NCBI GenBank assembly: GCA_950295325.1 | Contig: OX485809.1 | Location: 35,905,081 to 35,965,080, forward strand | Length of the DNA stretch: 60,000 nucleotides | Direction of reading: 5' to 3' | Origin: Polytrichum commune | Lineage: Eukaryota; Streptophyta; Polytrichopsida; Polytrichales; Polytrichaceae | In this document: piece after piece, positions 1-9,197 of the stretch | Layout of the letters: each line of letters begins with the position of its first letter | Numbering within the stretch: position 1 is the stretch's first letter | The notes under the pieces: model-generated | Databases searched by the model: none | Seen by the model: the letters and a program-made list of their open reading frames with translations, nothing else | What the model was told of the DNA's origin: nothing | Position numbers and translations under genes: made by a program

Positions 1-65
1 GTTGGTTTAAAGGCTCTGAACGCTCTGCAGGGCTTAAGGGTTCTTTTTGACCTTGATTTTCTTTA

Positions 66-269
66 TTGTTTGATGTAGGCTACTCCAATGCAGGTGGGTA
101 TTGCAGCGCAGTCAAACCCTGTAATGCGGAGCAAGAGGTTGTTGCCAACAAGAGATGTCCGAATCAAACTGTTCAGCCTGCTTCTACTGCTACACCTGGT
201 ATTCCTCTGTTTCTGTACGACCTAACAACTTTTGAATTTGGCGATTTATCACTGAATCCAGACAACTAA
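66..269 (+). other. Open stretch after a possible splice acceptor, unrecognised
   Basis: An open frame of about 67 codons follows a pyrimidine-rich tract ending in TGTAG and closes with TAA. The encoded text is proline- and threonine-containing with a short aromatic run (LFLYDLTTFEFGDL) near its end. I do not recognise the family. It could be an exon of the same decayed gene as the pieces at 733-812 and 1536-1625, since all are on the plus strand and next to splice-like signals, but no continuous reading joins them. Confidence 0.2.
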
Positions 270-732
270 ATATCTGGTTTAGTGTGGCATTACAATTGGT
301 GTGTTATTTTGATAGAGTGCTTTTCACGACTAGCACCAATTGTCATATGACACAGTTTCTACTTGCCACCTAATCATTGCAAGACAATTAATGTGGGTTG
401 ATGACGAGTAGTTTGGATTCCTATCTGAAGAAGCTAGTTAGTGCACTTTTCCATCTTTTTAGTCATGCTTAAATCTTCACGCCCAATTTTTTGTGAGAAT
501 TATCCTCTTTGTATCGAAAGATATGGGAAGCTAGAGAGGTCTTTTCTTCACGGGGGGGTAGAGTGTATCCTTTGTCACTGGTAGCTACATTATTCTATGT
601 ACAGGGATAACCAGGTCATGTCAATAAGAGTGATTCCGTAAAGCACTGAGCCATCGTTTAAGGCGAAGGCTGATGCAAAACTTAGCTGTGATGGCGTTTT
701 GATCACTTTCATAATGTTGTGTTATTCTGCAG

Positions 733-812
733 GAAAGGGTTTACCGACGGCCTTCATATTTGAGCTTGTCAATCCTAAACATCTAGATGAGGCTGAAAAA
801 CAGCTCCTTGAG
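733..812 (+). pseudogene. Exon-like piece of an unrecognised plant gene
   Basis: An 80-base open segment sits between a good acceptor (TTCTGCAG) and a good donor (GAG|GTACGG). It reads GKGLPTAFIFELVNPKHLDE and continues to QLLE in one frame, which has the look of real protein rather than random text. Extending it in phase into the next acceptor at about 1096 hits a stop at once, while another frame there stays open only until a TAA. So the gene is broken, spliced differently, or the joins are wrong. Function unknown. Confidence 0.3.
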
Positions 813-1535
813 GTACGGCCTCTGCATTCTTCTAAATGCATTTACTTTCTCTATAGGTCAACTTTGAATAATGGTTCTCATCCTTGATTCATTTCACGTT
901 AATAATCTGTAGATGCGTATTTTCTACCAACTATAACTCAAAGCTGGATAATTTGCAACAACCACTTCTAGACTGTCACCAATGCAGTGCATCTCGCACC
1001 TATCTCATGTGATAGATGCAAGAGTGGGTAGTAATTTCATGCTTCTGATGTTTTTGGCAATGATTTGATGTGAGCATGTCTATGTGTGTGATGCAGTGTA
1101 CAGTACAACTTTATCACTAGGAATTACCAGCAATGAGCTTTGCAGCCAATACTGGGAAAGAGTCTAACTTTGTTCAAAATTGTACTACCAGCGGGTGAGT
1201 ATAAATTTGTAACTAGATTGATGATGCTTGTCCTCGATGTATTTGGGTGCACATGTTTGGTGCTATGGCTGTTTTTAATGTAGGACTGAATAGCCATGTG
1301 AACCATGGTGCAGGCAATATTGTACCTTGATGATGACAAAGTCGGGAGCCACTCCCACTGACAACCAGGTGTGTCAGCCGTGCTTTTGAATGGTTTGCCC
1401 TTTTTGCACACGGATATTTGTGAGATTTGCTCAAATTTCTGCACATCTTCATGATATTTAAACCACGTAAATCATTTTGATTACTGGCTTCTTGGACACG
1501 GGGAGCTGACTTAATATGATTTCTTCCAACTGCAG

Positions 1536-1625
1536 ACAGTTGTGGGCGCCATCACGTATCAGATACTGCTCCCAGACACTCAATTTGCTGAAATTCCACT
1601 TGCTGCTGTTAATCGAGCTTGGCAG
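1536..1625 (+). pseudogene. Exon-like piece, possibly GNAT acetyltransferase-like
   Basis: After an acceptor (AACTGCAG) an open segment reads TVVGAITYQILLPDTQFAEI followed by PLAAV. The pattern of a hydrophobic strand, a polar turn, then A-E-I-P-L-A-A-V resembles strands beta4-beta5 of a GNAT N-acetyltransferase fold, just before the acetyl-CoA loop. The expected glycine-rich acetyl-CoA loop (R/Q-x-x-G-x-G/A) is not visible downstream. The resemblance is from family knowledge only and is weak. The frame runs to a TAA near 1746 but loses protein-like character after about 1630. Confidence 0.22.
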
Positions 1626-2019
1626 TGGAAGGCAACTTTACTTGATTCTTCATGTTGTCACAAACATGGGAGGTCGCGTTCAAAATTAGTTACCAATCAG
1701 TTTTCTTACACTAGTTTTACAAATTTAATCCAGTGTAACCTAGTGTAATTAGTGATGCAAAATTAGTTGTATGATCTCCTATGTGTATGATACTCCATGA
1801 TTTAATTGTATACAAGGTTATCCAATTTACATGTATTACAAGAAAGGAAGTAAATAAATGTCATTTTTACCTATCAAGTATTTCACAATCTTTACCATGC
1901 ATTTGCGGATTATATGATTTACATGCTAGAAAAAAGACACTTTATTTATGGCAGGCTTTTTGTTGGCACCTTCCTACAAAACAACACCAAAATCATATGA
2001 TAAAAGTTTCAATACTAAT

Positions 2020-2480
2020 GAAATAATCATGCACATGCATTTTTAATGTGATTGCATAATGATAGCATATTGTTACAAGAATGTTAATGAAGAGTGTGGA
2101 TTGTAGACATATAATGTTGTCATTATGGATGTGATATTGTGGAAATATGAGAATGAAACATGTCCAATCGGTGAATAACCCGATACTAAACAAATCACAA
2201 TTAGTATATAATGTGTTGAATTTCTGTCACAGGTATGAGTTTGATTTATTGAAATAATCATGCACATACATTTTTATATTGATTGCATAATGATAGCATA
2301 TTGTTACAAGAATGTTGATGAGCAGTGTGGATTGTAGACATATAATGTTGTCATTATGGATGTGATATTGTGGAAATATGAGAATAACACATGTCCAATT
2401 AGTGAATAATCCGATACTAAAAAAATCACAATTAGTATATAATGTATTGAATTTCTGTCACAGGTATGAGTTTGATTTAT
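2020..2480. repeat. 231-bp direct tandem duplication (2 units)
   Basis: Unit 1 is 2020-2250 and unit 2 is 2251-2480. Both begin gaaataatcatgcacat and end at tgagtttgattta. By eye they differ at only about a dozen positions. AT-rich; no coding potential beyond shadow frames. Confidence 0.9.
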
Positions 2481-2529
2481 AGACATAACGCACAAAATAT
2501 GTGGACGATTTATGCTTACTTTGATGTAG

Positions 2530-2833
2530 ATGTATGTTTTCAACATTCGTAGAGCGCTACAAATTCATTTCAAAAAAGTTGGTAATCCGTTGCAAAACCA
2601 ATGTAAAAGAGGGTAAATTAAGATAATTCCTTTCTCCATTAGCAACGCTTTTTCAACAAAGGCACAACACATTTTCAACGCCACTTTTGCCAACGGTACA
2701 TAAACAGACTAATATCATATTGGCAACATACTTATAACAGTTTTGCAACGCTTTGGAATACTTCACACAAACTTTGGGATTTCCAACACACAATAAACCG
2801 TTGCAAAAATGTTGCAAAAATGTTACAAGTGTG
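2530..2833. other. Non-coding DNA rich in short ccgttgcaaa/gcaacgc motifs
   Basis: The interval holds many copies of TTGCAA/GCAACG-type short motifs in both orientations, e.g. near 2596, 2642, 2679, 2748 and 2800. Dense short subterminal repeats of this kind are known at the ends of plant CACTA (En/Spm-like) transposons. No CACTA terminus or partner end is visible here, so a decayed CACTA end is a guess. The tract abuts the point where the minus-strand TPD1-like exon breaks off. Confidence 0.25.
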
Positions 2834-3022
2834 TTATAATGTATGCCCCTGGGCACTAGTGACTGTTGCCCAGCCTTTCCCTCCAGCCTGAGGAGCCAAC
2901 GCTGTGAAGTCCATTTTCTGAAGGAAACTTTCCTCTGAGCAGTGAATCCATCCTTGTTGCAAAAGCAACAGGAGTCCAACAAAAGCATAAAGACGAGACG
3001 TCATGCTTGCCATTGTGGACAT
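2834..3022 (-). pseudogene. TPD1-like secreted peptide, exon-1 fragment (copy A1)
   Basis: The minus strand reads MSTMASMTSRLYAFVGLLLL and then LQQGWIHCSEESFLQ, a signal-peptide-like N-terminus that aligns closely with the start of the TPD1-like copy at 18316 (MASMTRPYAFLGLLLLLQQG). The preceding leader to about 3240 also aligns, including TGTGCAGGTTGCG and a CACACGAAGAACGGCA-like stretch. After residue about 45 the similarity stops and the frame runs into unrelated DNA with a stop, so the cysteine-rich mature domain is missing. TPD1 proteins are ligands of the EMS1/EXS receptor kinase in anther tapetum specification. This copy cannot make the ligand and is a 3'-truncated pseudogene. Confidence 0.7.
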
Positions 3023-3240
3023 ACGCGCCGATAAGCTTGCCGTTCTTCGTGTGGCTCAGCACCGCAACCTGCACAAACTCACAAAGAATCAGACAATCAC
3101 GAACAGAGTCTACCTTTCCACCTTTTGGCAAACCCATGCAAGGTTTTGCATAGAAGACCTTAAAGTACATTATACAGCTGGTTCGCGAGAATGCCAGCCG
3201 GATGTCGTGCTGGAGAAAGCAAATGCCGAACAATATACAA

Positions 3241-4165
3241 GGAGATGAGATCTTGAGCCTGATCGGGCCCTCGCAGAGTCGCAGGATCAGAATCTTATGA
3301 CTAGCTTGACAAAAGAAAGACTCAGGTGATTACTTTTCAGTTTTCTTCCATTCTTCTCTCTATTTACGACACTCCAGACGAGAACCTGAAAGGGAATTAC
3401 GCAAGAGCTTACACAAAGGAAAAAGCATGGACATTTCGTGGAATTGCAGTACCAGTTTACTTTGTGACTTCCGACTTTCAGAACAGAATTCGAATCTAAT
3501 CCCAAGACCCCCAATGCTTCCAGCAATCGCGAACCAAATACAGGAACTAGCTCATATGTCTACAACAAAGAGAGCGCAGAGGCGATCAGCAGAACACTAA
3601 TTAGTGCAGCGGGACCGCATCACCAACCTGGAGAAACAGGATAGACCCTGCGAGAAGGAAGCTCAAGGAAGGAGGTAACGTCTGGCTCCTAAGTCTTTCC
3701 TGAAGAGACGCAGATCGCAAAACCAAAAGTGGAGATGAGTGCAAATCCTTTGCCTTCTTATACAGACTGCACCAGGGCCTCAAGGGGAGATTCTAGGGGG
3801 CTTTCTCCTGAATATCCTCGAGGTAGGCGAAAGCGGGTACTCTCCGTCGACCTCGATTGGCGAGAGGTTGGTTGGGCCTCTTCGTCGTAATTTGTTATCA
3901 TTTATTCTTGCTATGGCTCGAGCGGAGAAATCTGCTTCGTTTGTAAAATCCATTGAATGTGGCACCCTCCCCATAGCGCACGTGTTGTGTTTGGGGTGAG
4001 ATCAGAGCCGAGTTTTGGTCTGCTGTGAACTTTCTGTTCTTGCAGATGTCCCTGCTAATGCGTTGCCTTCACAATTAAGAAAATTATATTATTATATTAT
4101 ACCAACTGGGTGCGAGTGAGCGGATATAATGCATACGGCCATCACGAACTTGGAATTACATAATC
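3241..4165. other. Intergenic, no gene recognised
   Basis: Lies upstream (minus-strand sense) of the A1 exon. It contains a moderately GC-rich stretch at 3600-3980 that looks like leader or exon DNA (open both ways, e.g. 3739-3999 plus and 3780-3974 minus), but no family is recognised and no splice-consistent model emerges. Confidence 0.4.
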
Positions 4166-4745
4166 GCATCCATTTCCAACTTTTCCAATTGCACCTAATC
4201 GTAGTGAGCATCAAGAGTGGCTTGAGTTGTGGGCAAGATTAATACAACACCCACTAAAGGTCTTTAATTCTGGACACCAACTTGTGCAATGCTCGCGTGC
4301 ACTACGTCACTTTCTTGAAACGATACTCAGGTAATATCCTCCAGGTCACCACGGCTTCCAGTAATTGGATCTATTAAGAATAAAGTGTGAAAGTGTTTTC
4401 CTAATTTGTGTACAAAAGCAATCGAATTTCAGAAATGATTTGTTGCGGTCACAAAACTCGCAAGCACAGCGGAAACATCATGTGTATATATGTAGCATGT
4501 TTCTAAGTCCATACAGCCAGAGCATATGTAGCATTCCTTTTCCCTTGCTTTGCATGCATCCACCCTGCTTCAGAATCGCCAATGTATTTGCTCATACAAT
4601 GGTGTACCAGTGTTGTTGACATACCAGTGTGTACACATATGTGTGCAGAACATAAACAAAAGATTACATGATGAGCTCATATTCTTACAAAGAAGTGCTT
4701 CTCTATTTCTTTCAGGAAACGAGGAGAGAAAGATCACCGAGACAA
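4166..4745 (-). repeat. Upstream block of TPD1-like locus A, inverted copy of 17490-17990
   Basis: The reverse complement of this interval aligns in order with 17490-17990. Anchors are ccaggtcaccacggcttcca (4344-4363) against tggaagccatggtgacctgg (near 17800), a shared tccaacttttccaattgcac segment next to the gene, and a shared segment encoding QSNFRN-like text. The block sits at a similar distance upstream of exon 1 in both copies, so it is probably promoter or upstream DNA duplicated with the gene. Confidence 0.65.
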
Positions 4746-4917
4746 ACAACACTTTTTTATCATTGCCAAAAGAATACAAGGCCATCAGTACCGGCAGGAA
4801 TAGAGAGAGGGGCAGAGGGGCAGCTGTCTTGGTGCACCCGATGGAACCACACACCCGGCCAAGAAAGGCCAGCAAAGAAGTGTGATCGGTTCTAAGGACA
4901 TTAATAACTATAGATGC

Positions 4918-4997
4918 GCAACTCCATGGGTTGCATCAACTCACTCATCCCTGATACGCACTTCACAACCCGTCATCGATCATGACATTCAGCATGA
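4918..4997 (-). repeat. Inverted copy of the TPD1-like 3' flank (left arm)
   Basis: The reverse complement matches 5269-5350 on the plus strand. Shared runs include gctgaatgtcatgatcgatg and ggatgagtgagttgatgcaa. Together they form arms of about 80 bp around a spacer of about 270 bp that carries the exon-2 fragment. The left arm joins the exon fragment directly at 4998. Confidence 0.8.
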
Positions 4998-5134
4998 CTT
5001 GATGTGAACGCAGCCACACGCCTCGCCAACGATGGGCGCTCCATCCAAGCCAGCTAGGGCATCTCGTTCACTTACGACGAGATTTTCCGCCAGTCCATGA
5101 GCCTCAAATCTGCGATAGTCTCCTGCTTCGGGCG
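4998..5134 (+). pseudogene. TPD1-like peptide, exon-2 C-terminal fragment (copy A2)
   Basis: Reading starts LDVNAATRLANDGRSIQ, hits an in-frame TAG, and continues GISFTYDEIFRQSMSLKSAI then VSCFGR. This parallels LDVNAGTCLTNDGRSIHL and IYDEIFRQPMSLKPATVSC in the copy at 18526-18843. One cysteine is replaced by arginine, a nonsense codon is present, and the TGA that ends the other copy is changed to AGA here. The 3' flank to about 5645 also aligns with 18844-19410. It is the 3' half of a gene copy in the opposite orientation to fragment A1, so the locus has been inverted internally. Confidence 0.72.
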
Positions 5135-5645
5135 CAGATCAGCTCATCACGATGCACAGCCTCTCGAGAACTTAGATCATTTGCAGTCCGTCGATCGTCA
5201 GGTATTACTGCACGAGAGAGTCAGGCTGCTCTCTGGAATTGATCTAATTAGTCATCAGGAATGTTGTTGGCATGCTGAATGTCATGATCGATGAAGGGCT
5301 CTGAAGTACTTTTAAGGGATGAGTGAGTTGATGCAACCGTGGGGTTGCGTATGCATCTGACTCATTCATAAAAAAATGTGCGTAGAATCGATCAGACTTC
5401 TTTGCTGGCTAAAAGATAGAATTTTCTTCAACTCATGTATGCGATATTGTTCTTCAGTATTTCTTGTGTATCAGTACCTTGGACCTATATGTCTGAGTTG
5501 TAACCTGCTGTCGAGTGTCACAAAAGCAAAGCAGCCTTATTCATTCCTACCCATAGTGAGAGCTAGCCTTCATCTAACACTTAACAACGAAGGGTTACAA
5601 GGAATGCTATTGTTCTAATTTTGCTAATAGCTAGTGATCTTCTTG
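5135..5645 (+). other. 3' flank of TPD1-like copy A2 (homologous to 18844-19410)
   Basis: Colinear with the 3' flank of the other copy, with shared runs near gggttacaaggaa (5593), cttgcaagttagta (5643) and the gagttgatgcaacc motif (5326). The right arm of the local inverted repeat is 5269-5350. No coding potential. Confidence 0.6.
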
Positions 5646-6290
5646 CAAGTTAGTACATATTTCTGAACATGTCGTTCTGTTGTACAAAACTTGCTTAGTC
5701 AATTCTTAGGTGGAGTGACCACAACCGTCTGTTTTGAGTACATGATCATGATCTGTTTTGAGGGCATCTTCCGTTCTTGACCTCGTTCTTGGCTTGCTGA
5801 TAAGCAAAGTCAAAACAAATATTCTCTATGAGAGTTACAATTTTGGTGTGGATTTGTGGTTGATGCCGATGTATGCCCTAAACTAACTACATATCCAAGA
5901 TAAAGTTGTGAATTTTGAATTCTAGACTGCATCCATACAGTTGGACGAAGAATCTTGTTCTCGACCATCTCCACAAAATCGCTTTGGAAGCCTTTACCTG
6001 CCAAAATAAATAAAATCCATGAAATATTTATAGCATTTGATCTTTCATATGATTGACTAAAAGTTTGAACCTCATAATTTTGTGAGATAAGGCAGAAATA
6101 TTCATGTCAAATGTTACCACTGTTACCTTGAATAATAGTTTTGTAACAGAAATTTTCAAGCTAGGGTTTCAACCAATTCAAGGTCCATGGGAAAGTAATG
6201 AATTAGTTAGTTTACGTTCATCCAGTCATTAGGAAAAATGAATTCTGTTAGCATTTAGTACATTCTAGAAGGATGTTTTCCGAAGTAGTG
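5646..6290. other. AT-rich intergenic DNA
   Basis: Nothing recognised. The true 5' end of the copia LTR that follows may extend into the last 50 bases, because the 3' LTR copy is cut at its own 5' side and cannot fix the boundary. Confidence 0.4.
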
Positions 6291-6551
6291 GTTCTTACAG
6301 ATTAGCATTAAGTATGAGAAGCTCCTCTTGGGGGTGATTATCTTGTGTCTTGTAGATGTATCAGGAGTAAGAGCTAAGCTCTGATAGATACCAATGGCGC
6401 ATTATACACAGATCAATATGTATACCAGGCCTACAGAGTAATAGCTTTTAGTATTCCGGAGGGTGTATAGTATAAGATAAGAAATAAAATTTTCTTTAAC
6501 AAAGTAGAGTTATTTGCACAGATACTTGTGTAATTCCTTCTATTCGCATCA
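6291..6551 (+). mobile_element. 5' LTR of outer Ty1/copia element
   Basis: Nearly identical to 17036-17299 in the same orientation, with about a dozen substitutions and one 4-base indel by eye. It ends ttcgcatca, i.e. with CA, and is followed directly by a primer-binding-site-like ggttatgggcccac. The visible match starts at gttcttacag; an LTR start TG upstream cannot be fixed because the other copy is truncated there. The element body to the right encodes copia gag, protease, integrase and RT in plus orientation. Confidence 0.8.
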
Positions 6552-6565
6552 GGTTATGGGCCCAC
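6552..6565 (+). other. Primer binding site of outer copia element
   Basis: ggttatgggcccac lies immediately after the LTR end. The same core, ggttatgggcc, occurs next to the 5' LTR of the nested copia element on the minus strand, which supports the assignment to a shared tRNA primer. Confidence 0.6.
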
Positions 6566-7328
6566 AGCGATTAAGATAAATTTGCAATTGTTTCTAAATT
6601 GTTTTACACGATGGATAAGCAGGACTCTGAATCCCTTAAGGTCTTCGATGGCGAAAAATTCGCAGTATGGAAATATCATATGGAGATCTGCTTCGAAGAA
6701 AAGGAAATTACGCCAATCGTGAATGGCACGATTCCGAGACCACCAGAAACTGCAATAGAGGCGGAGAAGATAGCACGGCAAAAGGCAAACACCCAATGTG
6801 AGGCCAAATCCACCACCCTTAAGCGTCCTAGTCCGGATGATGGCTTTGAGAATCACATTCAATTCCTAATACCATAATGTGGATTGTTGTATGGCTCTTA
6901 TGTCCTAGGTCCTCATTTCATCTCAACTCAACTTGCTTTGTTATTGTGAGCATTGTTGCTCGTAGTGGAATTTGATTTCTCAAGGGTCCAACCCGCGGCC
7001 TTGGCCACACATGCCCTTAAAGAGATCCCTCTAGACTTCTTGATTTTTGCTTCCTTAATCTTGTCCTTGCTAGGATTCTCCACATTCTCCATTAATTATG
7101 CACGTGATTTATTCCAACCAAAGAATGCAAGTGTTTAAAAACACTTACCTCAATGGATAACCACCAACACATTCAAGAGTCACACACACTTCTACTCTCC
7201 TAATGAATCCAACTTCACCTAAGAACCAAGATGGCATGAAAGAATCTAATGTGTTCTAGCAATCCCGTAAGGGATTAGCCTAACTAACCCCCCCCCTAGT
7301 AACCTAACTTATTGAAGCTAATCAAACA

Positions 7329-7695
7329 GGCCTTGGCCCAGCAGAAATACAACCAGCACCTTGCTGCCGTGGCCTTGGGGCCAGCAGAAACACAACCAAC
7401 ACCATGCTGCCGTGGCCTTGGGCCAGCAGAAACACAACCAGCAGCTTGCTGCCGTGGCCTTGGGCCAGCAGAAACACAACCAGCAGCTTTCTGCCGTGGC
7501 CTTGGGCCAGCATAAACACAACCAGCACCTTGCTGCCGTGGCCTTGGGCCAGCAGAAATACAACCAGCACCTTGCTGCTGTGGCCTTGGCCAGCAAAAAT
7601 ACAACCAGCACCTTGCTGCCGTGGCCTTGGGCCAGCAGAAATACAACCAGCACCTTGCTGCCGTGGCCTTGGGCCAGCAGAAATTCAACCAACAA
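7329..7695. repeat. 42-bp minisatellite, about 8.7 units
   Basis: The unit is ggccttgggccagcagaaac followed by acaaccagcaccttgctgcc and gt. Eight full units and one partial unit are seen, each differing by a few bases. As 42 is divisible by three and the unit lacks stops in several frames, both strands show long open frames that are artefacts of the repeat. Confidence 0.92.
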
Positions 7696-7699
7696 CCTA

Positions 7700-7765
7700 A
7701 GCTAAGTCATGAACTAATCTAAGTATCTAAGTCATGAACTAATCTAAGTCATGAACTAATCTAAC
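7700..7765. repeat. Short direct repeats of aagtcatgaactaatct
   Basis: Three copies of aagtcatgaactaatct occur in direct order, separated by a few bases, inside the solo LTR. Confidence 0.75.
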
Positions 7766-9197
7766 ACCCTACTTTTACTAACTACCACCTAATCACTACA
7801 TGCAATCTCAAGCTTTAATAGCTCACTCACTTGGGAGGCCTTGAGAGAGAAAGCTTAAATAATTAACTTCACTAAAACTAATAACCCACCCACGTGGCTC
7901 AAGCTCTTAAGAGCTTGCTCCCTTGAGAACGCTTGATGAAGAGAGAGGAAAATGAGAGAGAAAACACCTTAAGTAGCAAAGAGGGAAAGAGGGAGAGAGG
8001 AAGAGAGAGGTGAGGATAGGGTGAGAGGATTAGTACCTCCAATCACAATCCCTTAACCTTCACCTCCAAAATAGGGACTAATCCCCATCCACCAAGCTTC
8101 CTTCTTCCTAAACTAACAAGGTGGATCCAAAAGTGGGCATTTAACCCGTGGAGCTCACCTTGCTTCACCTTACTCCCTACTCACATTATCAAGGCATACT
8201 CTTATTGAAATCAACCTTGAAATAATCACACAACACCACCTAACGCCTAAAGTTAAATCCACACCACACTTCATTCTTTTTATGTTTTGTGAATAATCAT
8301 AACACATCAAAGTCAAACTAAAATTGGTTTCGAAGAGTTAATCACCACATGTGGGCACCATTTTGGGCTCACACCCAAGCACGGCGAATGATAAGTTCTT
8401 CAGTCTCATTACCTGTTCTTGAAAACCGTGTAAATTGTTCTACTGCAGCATGCATGTGGACAACCCTTTGTGCATTCTACCAACAAAAGTCTAGGGAGAA
8501 CATCTACATGGTTTAGAACAGTTTCTTTGAATACAAGATGAGTACAGGTGATTCCATCAACGCACATGTCAACAAAGTGATGAGCATGGGAAATCTCCTG
8601 AAAGATCTAGGACAACCAGTCCCTGAGGATATGCTCATAACTAAGATCATATGCAGCTTGCCTCCGAGTTACAACAGCATCATTGCCGCTTGGACGAACA
8701 TTCCTACTCCAGAACAAATTGTTGCTAGCTTGAAGATACGGCTTCTACAGATGGAAAATCTGATGACATTGCAGAGCGGAGAAACAGCAGGTGACTCAGC
8801 TTTCTTCACCCGCTCCAGCAAAACGTCCTCGAAAAGCAAAAAACAGAGTCATGAGAAGAACAAGGACTACATCAAAGAATTGAAGAGTCGTACACGCTGT
8901 TACAATTGCAGAGAGTTTGATCATTGGACTGCTGAGTGTCCACACCCTCGTCAAGACAAAGTGAAATACTCAAACCAAAAGAAGCATCGACCTGATCGCC
9001 AATCAAAGATCACGAGAGGAAAACATAGTGAAGCATGTGTCGCTACGACAACAGACCATACCAACTCTAGTTCAAGCGATCCCTCTTCAGACTCGGATCA
9101 TGATACATATGCATTTATGGCTGTAAGTAGAAAATCAAACGCACTGAGTGTCAACCTTGACAAGCAGGCTTGGTTTGCTAACTCTGGGGCTACATAA

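Larger units (their letters stand above)
6797..8373. mobile_element. Solo LTR inserted in copia gag
   Basis: The 1,577-bp insert starts TGTGAGGCC and ends GGGCTCACA, so it has TG/CA ends with short inverted termini. It is flanked by the 5-bp direct repeat cccaa (6792-6796 and 8374-8378). Taking out the insert and one repeat puts gag back in frame. The 5-bp duplication with TG...CA ends is the signature of an LTR retrotransposon, and no internal coding region is present, so a solo LTR fits best. Orientation is not decidable. It contains a 42-bp minisatellite and purine-rich tracts near 7920-8020. Confidence 0.75.
6611..9197 (+). pseudogene. gag: Outer copia gag and start of protease, interrupted
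   Basis: Gag begins MDKQDSESLKVFDGEKFAVW, typical of copia gag N-termini. It is split after Gln62 by the solo LTR at 6797-8373 and resumes in the same frame at 8379 (ARRMISSS). A TAG lies in frame near 8511. The 8538-9197 part carries the UBN2-like region and a CCHC knuckle (CYNCREFDHWTAECPH, about residues 120-135 of that part). It runs into the protease active-site region WFANSGAT, where the catalytic Asp is replaced by Asn, followed by TAA. Gag normally forms the virus-like particle in the cytoplasm. The copy is dead through insertion, nonsense codons and the protease change. Confidence 0.85.

Noticed and set aside
3739-3999. 86-codon plus-strand frame in a GC-richer patch
   Set aside because: No recognisable protein text and an equally open minus frame; may be leader DNA but unsupported.
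7296-7705. Several overlapping open frames of 67-130 codons on both strands
   Set aside because: All come from the 42-bp minisatellite, whose period is a multiple of three and lacks stops in several frames.
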